Shown here one piece after another: positions 5,763-13,098 of a stretch of DNA of 13,303 bases. Each line of letters starts with the position of its first letter. The stretch's first letter is position 1. The position numbers and the translations under genes were made by a program. The stretch lies in the NCBI GenBank assembly GCA_046731855.1, contig JBKPLX010000096.1:1-13303 (forward strand), given 5' to 3'. The notes beneath the pieces are model-generated. The model did no database searches, was not told the DNA's origin, and was given only the letters and a program-made list of their open reading frames with translations. Source of the DNA: Udaeobacter sp046731855 (GTDB lineage Bacteria > Verrucomicrobiota > Verrucomicrobiia > Chthoniobacterales > UBA10450).

Positions 5763-8504
5763 TCAGTGCAAACTAGCCGGCGAATTTGAGCGTTGCGCTG
5801 CCAGTTCGCGGGCGTATTGCAGCGTATCGATTGAATTGACGTTCTTGTCGCGCCGGATTCCCTTGATTCTGGGGAAACGCAGTGCCAGTCCACTGGAGTG
5901 GCGTGGGCTGGGTTGAATTGAATTGAAAGCGACTTCGAGGATCACATCCGGTTTCACTTCGCGATACCGACCATGGTCTGCGATCGTGTTCTGCTTGAAG
6001 TGCGCGGTCAGCTCTGCAATCTCCATGTCGGTTAATCCACTGTAAGCCTTACCAATCGGCAGGAGCTTATCAGTAGTTTCATCGCGCACAGCAAATGTGT
6101 AATCGCTCAACACATTATTGCGTTTGCCATGCCCAAATTCGGCGCCCACAACCACGACATCCAGCGTCGCCAGTTCTTTCTTGAGTTTGAACCAAAACAT
6201 GCCGCGGCTGCCGGGCAAATAGAAACTTTCCGGGTCTTTGATCATTAGCCCTTCATTTAAGCGCTGCCGCGCCTGTTGAAACGTTTGTTCTATCTCAGCA
6301 ACCGAATGTGCAGGCATGATGCTGGCAATTTGAAAATGCGAGGGCAATTGCACGCGCCCGAGGTTTCTTCGCCGCTCATGCAGAGGAACCTTTAACAATG
6401 ACCGGCCGTTCAACCAAAGAAGATCGAAGATCACAAACGCGACTGGCACGTCTGCCGCCGCACGCGCGAACAAATCGGCGCTGTCACTACTTCTCCCCAG
6501 CCGCCTTTGCAGATCGAAGAAGGTGAGTCCGCGGCCCTTCTCGAAAGCAATAATTTCGCCGTCGATGATCAGTTCCTCCCGGAAATTGCTGGCTTCGTCA
6601 GCCAGCTCCGGGAATTGACCTGTGATACGCCGCAGATCGCGCGAGAAAATCTCAACCCGTTGCGCACTGCGGTGCAACTGTGCGCGAATACCGTCGAATT
6701 TGTCTTCCACATAAACGGTAATTGGCGCGTACGACGCCGGATCCCGGCTAGTCGTCGCAGCTTCGGCGAACCGTTCCCACACGGCTTCAGCTGTCGGTTC
6801 AGGAGTCGCAAGCATGCATTTAATTGGACGAAAGAGTGACAGCTCCGCACGTGCCAGCTCGTTTCGCGAAGCCAGGAGGGCGGTTTGACCGATGTCGCCT
6901 AGCAACATGTTGGCCTCCCTTACCTGCGCGAGGGAAGCGCCGAATGCTCTCGCAATCGCATCCTCGACCAAACCCTCGCGCAACCCGATACGCAAATCGC
7001 CAGTGAGAATCTTGACGACGTACTGACCTTCGCGCGCAGACAATTTTGAGAATTGATTTCGCAGTAGCTCGGCTTTGGCGATTGGGCCGCGCGCAAGGTG
7101 AAGGTTTTCAAACAACTCGCCCGCTTCACAGATGTTAAACGGCTGCGGTGTCGTTCTTCCATCGAGAACTTCGAACGCGGTCTTGCCCGCATCGCCGTGG
7201 GTGGTGGCGACTCGATGAAATTCCGTGTCATCGATTTTCGTCGCAGCTTGCAGCGCGCGGAAGATTACGGCCCAACCAACCTGCAGGGTGCGCGGATCAC
7301 TTTGGGCAAAAGCCCTACCGGTGAAATAGGCTGTGGCGATCGCGAGCTGCTCGCTCGTTAGGCTGCGCAAATAGTCGGCAAGCAATCGAATTTTTTCCAG
7401 TTTGGCCGGAGTCGCAGCGATCGCTTCACCCACGTTCGCAAACGCGAGGAATTCGGATGTGCTTGCGCAAGCGCCTCCCGCGCAGTGTTTGGAGCCGGAC
7501 ATATGAACGGGAGGGCCGGCAGGAATTTGTGGGAGCGTAAACTCCATTTGGTTTTCTTCGCTCAACGCCCATGCTTCGACGCCGCGTTCACGCAAATCAC
7601 GTGCAAATGAAGCAGCGAAACCGTGAAGCGTAAACACGGTTCGCGGCCCTACGAGTTCGACGTAGCGAAGCAGATCGTTGTAATCAGCGTGATCGGAAAG
7701 TGCAAACGCCGCGTCGACTTGATAGCGGTAGACCGCGTTTGGATCGACAGCCCAGCCACTGATCATTGCGACCCGCTTGCGCGCAATCTTTTCCAGCATC
7801 TGTGAATGGTTCGCACTGGGTGGGCAGATCAGAACTTTTCCGGCAACATCTTTTGGGTTGTAGCGAACATATTTGCAAAATGATTGGCCAAACTGCTCAT
7901 AGATTCGGGTCATGTGATAAACCGAACCGTGGAGCATCGGCGTTAAGCCGGCTCCATCGAGCGAACAGAGGATTTCCTGCGCTTTGCCTAACGAATACCC
8001 AAGGAGCACCGGTACTCCACCGTCATCAATTGTTTCCCGGCAGAAAGCAATTATTTGGTCGATGACTTGTTCCGTAGGCGGGAATCGATAGCGCGGCAGT
8101 CCGAATGTCGTCTCCATGATGAGTGTCTCTGCCTTGCGCCACTCCGCCAGTTCGGCGGATTTTCCGGGACGCAGCTTGAAATCGCCCGTGTAAAGCAATG
8201 TCTCGTTGCCGGCAAAAAGCAAACATTGCGCCGACCCAAAGATATGCCCGGCCGGCAATAGCATAAGGTCGACCCCGTGCACCATTCGTTTTTCACCGAA
8301 TGGCAGAATGTGCTCCGTGCGGGAGCCTGGCAGCCGGCTCTGCATCAAGCGTGCTGTGCGCTCGGACACAATGATTTCCTTATGTGGTGCAATGTGGTCG
8401 CTATGCGCGTGCGAAACGAAAGCGAATCGCCTTGCGTCCCATGGATCGAGCCATAAATCCTGGCGCGGCAGATACAGTCCGCGTTCATAACGAACTTCAA
8501 TCAT
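5763..8504 (-). CDS. Beta-CASP metallo-beta-lactamase nuclease fused to ATP-dependent DNA ligase
   Basis: A 913-residue two-enzyme protein. Residues 1-325 are an MBL/beta-CASP nuclease domain: HAHSDH (32-37), AGH with His87, TGD with Asp108, ETTFG (131-135), SDHADY (270-275) and TLHG with His294. It resembles the 'DNA ligase-associated exonuclease' family and, more distantly, SNM1/Artemis. A Cys/His-containing linker (about 326-350) leads to a ligase-I-type N-terminal DNA-binding domain (about 351-560). The nucleotidyltransferase and OB folds follow: motif I EDKFDGIR (AMP-lysine Lys602), motif III IIDGE (646-650), motif IIIa FVIFDLLWLNG (690-700), motif IV EGLMIKDP (751-758), motif V WFKLKKE (771-777) and motif VI RFPRIKGIRRDK (876-887). 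All catalytic residues of both halves appear intact, so the protein should trim DNA ends or flaps and then seal nicks. It stands alone on its strand. In many bacteria the two activities are separate neighbouring genes next to an Lhr-type helicase and a phosphoesterase; neither is in this window. Confidence 0.95.
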   Translation of the reverse strand: MIEVRYERGLYLPRQDLWLDPWDARRFAFVSHAHSDHIAPHKEIIVSERTARLMQSRLPGSRTEHILPFGEKRMVHGVDLMLLPAGHIFGSAQCLLFAGNETLLYTGDFKLRPGKSAELAEWRKAETLIMETTFGLPRYRFPPTEQVIDQIIAFCRETIDDGGVPVLLGYSLGKAQEILCSLDGAGLTPMLHGSVYHMTRIYEQFGQSFCKYVRYNPKDVAGKVLICPPSANHSQMLEKIARKRVAMISGWAVDPNAVYRYQVDAAFALSDHADYNDLLRYVELVGPRTVFTLHGFAASFARDLRERGVEAWALSEENQMEFTLPQIPAGPPVHMSGSKHCAGGACASTSEFLAFANVGEAIAATPAKLEKIRLLADYLRSLTSEQLAIATAYFTGRAFAQSDPRTLQVGWAVIFRALQAATKIDDTEFHRVATTHGDAGKTAFEVLDGRTTPQPFNICEAGELFENLHLARGPIAKAELLRNQFSKLSAREGQYVVKILTGDLRIGLREGLVEDAIARAFGASLAQVREANMLLGDIGQTALLASRNELARAELSLFRPIKCMLATPEPTAEAVWERFAEAATTSRDPASYAPITVYVEDKFDGIRAQLHRSAQRVEIFSRDLRRITGQFPELADEASNFREELIIDGEIIAFEKGRGLTFFDLQRRLGRSSDSADLFARAAADVPVAFVIFDLLWLNGRSLLKVPLHERRRNLGRVQLPSHFQIASIMPAHSVAEIEQTFQQARQRLNEGLMIKDPESFYLPGSRGMFWFKLKKELATLDVVVVGAEFGHGKRNNVLSDYTFAVRDETTDKLLPIGKAYSGLTDMEIAELTAHFKQNTIADHGRYREVKPDVILEVAFNSIQPSPRHSSGLALRFPRIKGIRRDKNVNSIDTLQYARELAAQRSNSPASLH

Positions 8505-8574
8505 AAACTTGAAATTACTTTCGAATTCGCGTGAGTTCCACAGAAGCTGCAGAACCGGCTAAGTGGGTTGCTCG

Positions 8575-8605
8575 TTGACAGCCGATTCAAAACCCGGCTT
8601 TATTA
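8575..8605 (+). promoter_or_regulatory. Promoter-like boxes directly abutting the secreted-protein gene
   Basis: A perfect TTGACA lies at 8575-8580. The best -10-like hexamer is TTATTA at 8600-8605, spacing 19, only three bases before the ATG at 8609. Initiation would fall on or just inside the start codon, implying a leaderless mRNA. A 5-bp inverted repeat (AGCCG 8580-8584, CGGCT 8595-8599) lies between the boxes. The long spacing lowers confidence. Confidence 0.35.
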
Positions 8606-8608
8606 GGC

Positions 8609-9202
8609 ATGAGGTTCGTCGCCGCACTCTTTGTCTTCAGCGTCTGGGCCTTTGCAGCTACCTCTAGCGAAGGCACCCGTGAAGAGCCAAGAACCCTGGA
8701 AACAGTGACGCGGCTCCCTGTGGCGCTAGACAAGAATTTCGAATTTCGAAAGACGAGACTTTTCTATTTGAGTGAGAAAGCACCACTCGCTGGGGCGGGT
8801 GGACGGCAGGATAGGGGTGCGCTTAATAAAAAGTCAAGCTCGCAAGGCCAGAAAACAACGACGGTTCAAGACGCCCCCATTACCTTTGAGCGCCAATATC
8901 GGATGTTTGGGGCTGTGACGGCGCTCGATCAACGTCAGCGTTTCGGAAACTACTTCGATTTTTTCTGGCGAGCCAAACGCCCGTCCGATCTGACGGTGCG
9001 TCTGGAATATCGGCAGGAGAAACTGCACGAGCATGTCCAGGCGCAGGAGATTTCATATCGAAATGTGCACGGCACTCGTAAGACCGAATTCAAGGTCATT
9101 GGAGACGACTATTTTGACGATGGTCGGGTAATCGCATGGCGATGTCTGTTAATCGAAAGCGGGCGGATCGTAGCCGAGACTCGCTCCTTTATGTGGGAGT
9201 GA
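8609..9202 (+). CDS. Secreted protein of unknown function
   Basis: A 197-residue protein. Residues 1-16 are a signal peptide with a cleavage motif AFA (14-16) followed by ATSS. A Lys/Ser/Gln-rich variable stretch (about 65-92) separates an N-terminal part from a conserved-looking C-terminal domain (about 93-197). That domain is rich in aromatic and charged residues (FERQYRMFGAVTALDQRQR, GNYFDFFWRAK, VIGDDYFDDGRVIAWRC) and is probably beta-rich. I believe similar proteins exist as hypothetical proteins in Verrucomicrobiota, but I cannot name a function. The start is fixed by the signal peptide and an in-frame stop at 8576. It is divergent from the nuclease-ligase gene and about 145 bases upstream of the STAS operon. 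Confidence 0.75.
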   Translation: MRFVAALFVFSVWAFAATSSEGTREEPRTLETVTRLPVALDKNFEFRKTRLFYLSEKAPLAGAGGRQDRGALNKKSSSQGQKTTTVQDAPITFERQYRMFGAVTALDQRQRFGNYFDFFWRAKRPSDLTVRLEYRQEKLHEHVQAQEISYRNVHGTRKTEFKVIGDDYFDDGRVIAWRCLLIESGRIVAETRSFMWE

Positions 9203-9304
9203 GATCCAACGGGCGCGTCTTATCCCCTCTGCCTATGTTGCCTGCAGCCTTTCGTGCTCTGGATTCCGAATTAGCTTCGGGGGTTTGCTTGATTCCGGCG
9301 AGCA

Positions 9305-9334
9305 TTGACAGCATGGCTTCCGGGCTGGTATCTT
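9305..9334 (+). promoter_or_regulatory. Sigma-70-like promoter of the STAS-PP2C-grpE-dnaJ run
   Basis: Perfect TTGACA at 9305-9310 and TATCTT at 9329-9334 with an 18-base spacer. Transcription would start near 9341, about 7 bases before the GTG at 9348. A TAA in the same frame at 9336-9338 prevents an earlier start, so the leader must be extremely short. No heat-shock CIRCE-type inverted repeat was seen in this gap. Confidence 0.5.
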
Positions 9335-9347
9335 TTAAATAGTAACT

Positions 9348-9863
9348 GTGGACTCATCTATTCAAGTAGGGGTGAGCGGCCCAACCGTGTGGGTGAAAGT
9401 GGAGGGGAAAGGTAGTTTCCTCAACAGCGGCAATCTCAAAGAGTTCGCGCGTGAGATGTTGGACCGCGGTTATCGCGAATTTGTGGTGGACTTGGCGGAT
9501 TGCGCCATGATGGATTCCACATTCATGGGAACCATGGCAAGCGTTGCCCTCCGATTGAAGGAGCTAGGACACGGACACCTTCATATCGTTCACTGTGGAA
9601 ACCGCAGCCAGGAGCTTCTCTCCGGGTTGGGGTTGGACCAGATATTCGATATTCGCGGTAATGGTGCCAGTCCTCCTGAATGCGGAGCCCTCGAGCGAGC
9701 CCCTGCTGTCCGGTCTCCTGCAGATAGAAAAAAAGAACAGACGGAGACGATGCTGGAAGCGCATGAGGCGCTTTGCGAGGCCGCGCCGGAAAATATCTTT
9801 CGCTTTAAAGACGTTCTCGATTTCTTAAGACAAGACCTTCATCACGAGACGCCTTCGAAGTAA
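9348..9863 (+). CDS. STAS-domain anti-sigma factor antagonist (RsbV/SpoIIAA-like) with C-terminal extension
   Basis: A 171-residue protein starting at GTG. Residues 5-103 are a STAS fold of the anti-anti-sigma type, with the signature VDLADCAMMDSTFMG (47-61). Ser57 of the DST triplet sits where RsbV carries its phosphoserine. In known systems the unphosphorylated form sequesters an anti-sigma kinase, and a PP2C phosphatase reactivates it. The next gene, 12 bases downstream, is such a phosphatase and is the likely partner. Residues 125-171 add an acidic helical tail (ETMLEAHEALCEAAPENIFR, then FKDVLDFLRQDL) that is absent from plain RsbV. An in-frame stop at 9336 and the domain boundary leave little choice of start; GTG 9372 is the only alternative. 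No anti-sigma kinase or sigma factor gene is present in the window. Confidence 0.88.
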   Translation: MDSSIQVGVSGPTVWVKVEGKGSFLNSGNLKEFAREMLDRGYREFVVDLADCAMMDSTFMGTMASVALRLKELGHGHLHIVHCGNRSQELLSGLGLDQIFDIRGNGASPPECGALERAPAVRSPADRKKEQTETMLEAHEALCEAAPENIFRFKDVLDFLRQDLHHETPSK

Positions 9864-9875
9864 GCTGGCCCTTGC

Positions 9876-11318
9876 ATGATGTGGCCGACTCTCCTTCTCG
9901 GACTGCTTGCCGCGTCTGTCGCCGGATGGATTATTACCGCTTGGTTTCAGATACGGCGGATCCGAAGGCTGGAGCGGTCTCATGAAGAAATTCAGGTCGA
10001 GGAAACGCTTGTCTTCGATTTTTTACATGGTCTCGGTGAAGCCTTCCGGGAGACTATTCGGCCCCAAGAGCTCCACCGGCTTATCGTCGAAGGGGCGACG
10101 CGCATTCTCGATGCACACGGCGGCGCGCTTTACGTAACCGATCGAACAGGCGGAAAACTTACTCCAGCGTTTATCTCTCAAGGCTGTCCGCCGCTGGTGG
10201 ACGTTCCCCCAAATATTTTGCAGCAAGCAGCGGCTGTTCCGATCGCCCTGGAGAGCTTTCTACGGTTACATACGATCGGTCCGGGTGAGGGCCTCATTGG
10301 ACGAGTCTGGCAGACAGGACAGTCTGTTTGCCTGGCCGACTTTTCGGAGGCGCCGGAACTCGCGAAATTGCGTGGCAGCGCTTTTGGCAGCGCGTCGATC
10401 ATGGCTGCGTCACTTCGATATGGAAACCAGGACTTGGGCGTTCTGGCGCTGGCGCAGGGCCCGACGGGCCAAGCTTTTTCGCAGGGGGACTTTGTCGTTT
10501 TTAAATCGATCGCCGAACAATCCGCTTTTGCTCTTTACAACGCCATCATTTATTCCATGGCGAACGAAAAGAAGCGACTTGATCACGATCTCGAGATTGC
10601 GCGGGATATTCAACGAATCCTGCTTCCATCGGAAGCGCCGGCCATTAACGGATTTCAGATTAGCGGCATTAACTCGCCTGCCCGCCAGGTGAGCGGCGAT
10701 TACTTCGATTACATTCAGGTCGACGAAGAAAGGCTCGGTGTGGCCATCGCAGATGTGTCAGGCAAAGGCGTGCCCGCATCGCTGATCATGGCGATCTGCC
10801 GCAGCGTCTTACGCGCGGAGGCGGCTCGCAATCCCTCTCCAGCCGATGTTTTGCGAAAGGTGAACCGCCAGCTCTACCCTGATATCAAGGAAGATATGTT
10901 CATCAGCATGGCGTATCTGATCCTAAATCACCAACGCGACGGAGGGGTCACCCTCGCGCGCGCCGGACACGATGCTCCATTGCTTTACAAGCGCCAGTCA
11001 GAAATGGTTACGCCAATAAAATCCCCGGGAATGGTCGTGGGCATTGACAGCGGAAACGTGTTCGATAGGCTTACTGTCGACTTCGCTGTCCCGCTCGAGC
11101 GCGATGATTGCCTCGTTCTCTACACCGACGGTGTGACCGAAACACTTAATGCCGACGGAGACGAGTTCGGTCTCGATCGCATGATGCAATCGGTTCGCTC
11201 CAGCGCGGTCGATGGGGCGCAAGCAATTGTAAGAAAAATCATCGAGGACGTTCGCGACTTTACCGGTTCGGTCCCTCAAAACGACGACATCACTTTGATT
11301 GCCATTCGCAAAACATGA
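9876..11318 (+). CDS. Membrane-anchored GAF-domain PP2C/SpoIIE serine phosphatase (RsbU-like)
   Basis: A 480-residue protein. One N-terminal transmembrane helix (about 4-24) is followed by basic residues QIRRIRR, placing the rest in the cytoplasm. A GAF sensor domain spans about 45-225 (ALYVTD 84-89, GEGLIGRVWQTGQ 137-149, LGVLALAQG 187-195). A short coiled coil (about 228-248, ending in DIQRILLP) signals into the PP2C domain (about 250-478). Metal ligands: Asp275 in SGDYFD, Asp293 in IADVSGKG, Asp418 in YTDGVTE, and the QNDDITL motif (468-474). The GAF ligand cannot be predicted. It should dephosphorylate the STAS protein encoded just upstream. Its last bases overlap the first possible grpE start (ATGA at 11315-11318), suggesting translational coupling. 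The domain architecture is common in bacterial partner-switching systems. Confidence 0.93.
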   Translation: MMWPTLLLGLLAASVAGWIITAWFQIRRIRRLERSHEEIQVEETLVFDFLHGLGEAFRETIRPQELHRLIVEGATRILDAHGGALYVTDRTGGKLTPAFISQGCPPLVDVPPNILQQAAAVPIALESFLRLHTIGPGEGLIGRVWQTGQSVCLADFSEAPELAKLRGSAFGSASIMAASLRYGNQDLGVLALAQGPTGQAFSQGDFVVFKSIAEQSAFALYNAIIYSMANEKKRLDHDLEIARDIQRILLPSEAPAINGFQISGINSPARQVSGDYFDYIQVDEERLGVAIADVSGKGVPASLIMAICRSVLRAEAARNPSPADVLRKVNRQLYPDIKEDMFISMAYLILNHQRDGGVTLARAGHDAPLLYKRQSEMVTPIKSPGMVVGIDSGNVFDRLTVDFAVPLERDDCLVLYTDGVTETLNADGDEFGLDRMMQSVRSSAVDGAQAIVRKIIEDVRDFTGSVPQNDDITLIAIRKT

Positions 11319-11887
11319 AAAGGATTCCTGTTACTGAACAAAACAAACATATGAAACAATCGGCGGCGGCAGGTTCCGTCCCTTCATCTGTTGCCCCCGG
11401 GGCCGTTCCCGCGCAAAGCGAATCGGAAGATCCGATGGCTGGGTTGCAAGCCGATCTCGACCGGTTTCGCGACCTTGCGTTGCGAAGTCAGGCCGACTTC
11501 GACAATTACAAGAAGCGTTCTGCGCGCGAAAAGGAAGAGGCAATCAAATACGCCAACAGCTCTTTACTGGAGCGCTTGGTGGGAATTATTGACAATTTTG
11601 AACTCGGTCTCGCGGCAGCAAAAGACCAGGGCAGGGACTCTCCCATCTATTCCGGAATGGTTCTCGTCCAAAAACAACTTAGCGATTTGCTAGCTGAAAA
11701 TGGACTGCAACCGATCGAGGCTGAGGGGAAAGCTTTCGACCCGAACGTGCACGAAGCAATCGCTCATGAGCCGAGTGATCGATTTCCCGAAGGGGTTGTA
11801 GCGCGTCAGACCCGGCGCGGTTACCGACTTAAGGACCGTTTACTGCGGCCGGCGAAAGTGGTTGTTTCCAGCGGTCCAGCAAAGTAA
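11315..11887 (+). CDS. grpE: GrpE nucleotide exchange factor
   Basis: Up to 190 residues; cytoplasmic dimer that releases ADP from DnaK. Low-complexity Ala/Ser/Pro N-terminus (to about 40), long helix with DFDNYKKRSAREKEEAIKYA (61-80), LLERLVGIIDNFELGL (84-99) and the family signature FDPNVHEAIAHEPSD (141-155) followed by RRGYRLKDRLLRPAKVVVS (167-185). Two starts are possible: ATG 11315, overlapping the phosphatase stop, or ATG 11351, which would give 178 residues. Neither has a Shine-Dalgarno sequence. I list the upstream one because overlap would couple translation. dnaJ follows after 57 bases; dnaK is not in the window. Confidence 0.95.
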   Translation: MKRIPVTEQNKHMKQSAAAGSVPSSVAPGAVPAQSESEDPMAGLQADLDRFRDLALRSQADFDNYKKRSAREKEEAIKYANSSLLERLVGIIDNFELGLAAAKDQGRDSPIYSGMVLVQKQLSDLLAENGLQPIEAEGKAFDPNVHEAIAHEPSDRFPEGVVARQTRRGYRLKDRLLRPAKVVVSSGPAK

Positions 11888-11944
11888 GTGCGCGCCTTGA
11901 TCCGCCTGCTGGTCCCATAAATCACACAGGGGCTTATCGGTTAC

Positions 11945-13084
11945 ATGGCAACTGAAAAACGCGATTACTATGAAATTCTGGGCGTTGAACGAAGCGCCAC
12001 CGATGAGGAGGTTAAGCGCGCCTATCGCAAGCTGGCGGTGAAGTTTCATCCAGATAAGAATCCGGACGACCCGCACGCTGAAGAAAAGTTCAAGGAGTTA
12101 GGTGAAGCGTACGATGTCCTGATCGATCCCAACAAACGCGCTGCCTACGATCGCTTTGGTCACGCGGCGTTTGCCCCGGGCGGCGCGGGTTTCGGTGGCG
12201 GCAGTTTCCACGATCCGTTCGAGATTTTCCGGGAAGTTTTCGGCGGCGGGGGATTCGGCGGCGGAATCTTCGAGACATTCTTTGGAGGCGGCGAACGTGC
12301 AGAAGATCGGGGGCGCGGATCCGATTTGCGTTACGATATGCAGATCAAGCTTGAGGAGGCAGCGTTTGGCGCCGAGAAAGAAATTGAAATCGCGAAACTC
12401 GACACTTGCGAGAAATGCAAGGGGAGCGGCGCCGAGCCAGGTTCGCGCACGATTACGTGTTCTACATGTGGCGGCCGTGGACAGGTGATTAGTTCCCGTG
12501 GATTTTTTCACGTTTCGCAGACGTGTCCTCGCTGCCGCGGTGCTGGCGAAGTCATTGAGAAACCGTGTCAGAAATGCCGAGGCGAAGGGCGCGTGGAAAA
12601 ATTGAGCCGCGTTAAACTGAAAATACCGGCTGGAATCAGGGAGGGTTCGCGGTTGCGCTCGTTAGGCAACGGTGAGGCAGGTACTCGAGGCGGTCCTCCT
12701 GGCGACCTTTATGTGGTGATACACATCAAGGAGCACAAGATTTTTCAGCGCGAAGGCGATGATTTGTATTGTGAAGTACCGATCCCTTTTTCCGTTGCCA
12801 CTTTGGGCGGCGAGATTGATGTGCCAACGCTTGAAGGCAGGGCGGATCTAAAAGTACCCTCCGGAACGCAAAGCGGGCAAATGTTTAAACTGCGCGGCAA
12901 AGGGATTGCAAACGTCAACGGGCGCGGGCATGGCGATTTGTTCGCGCGTTTAATTGTCGAAGTGCCATCGCGCTTGAATGCGGAACAACGTCGCAAGCTT
13001 GAGGAATTCGCAGCGCTTTGTGGTGACGAAAACACGCCCTTGCGCAGGAGTTTTTTCGAACGCGCGAAGGAATTCTTCAAGTAG
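11945..13084 (+). CDS. dnaJ: DnaJ (Hsp40) co-chaperone
   Basis: A 379-residue type I DnaJ of normal length that delivers unfolded clients to DnaK and stimulates its ATPase. J domain 7-72 with HPD at 35-37; Gly/Phe-rich region about 77-118 (GGAGFGGGSF, GGGGFGGGIF). The zinc domain has four CxxC modules at C155/C158, C172/C175, C194/C197 and C208/C211. Client-binding domains follow to about 345, including LGGEIDVPTLEG (287-298) and LRGKGI (316-321). A weak AGGGG lies about 11 bases before the ATG, the nearest thing to a Shine-Dalgarno sequence in the window. Order STAS, PP2C, grpE, dnaJ on one strand suggests one stress-linked transcript. Confidence 0.97.
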   Translation: MATEKRDYYEILGVERSATDEEVKRAYRKLAVKFHPDKNPDDPHAEEKFKELGEAYDVLIDPNKRAAYDRFGHAAFAPGGAGFGGGSFHDPFEIFREVFGGGGFGGGIFETFFGGGERAEDRGRGSDLRYDMQIKLEEAAFGAEKEIEIAKLDTCEKCKGSGAEPGSRTITCSTCGGRGQVISSRGFFHVSQTCPRCRGAGEVIEKPCQKCRGEGRVEKLSRVKLKIPAGIREGSRLRSLGNGEAGTRGGPPGDLYVVIHIKEHKIFQREGDDLYCEVPIPFSVATLGGEIDVPTLEGRADLKVPSGTQSGQMFKLRGKGIANVNGRGHGDLFARLIVEVPSRLNAEQRRKLEEFAALCGDENTPLRRSFFERAKEFFK

Positions 13085-13098
13085 GGCCTCGTCTCTCT

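Noticed and set aside
5257..5916. A 219-codon plus-strand frame across the 5737/5763 convergence
   Set aside because: Frame-shifted copy of the coiled-coil lipoprotein gene running into antisense ligase sequence; Arg/Ser-rich and without recognisable features.
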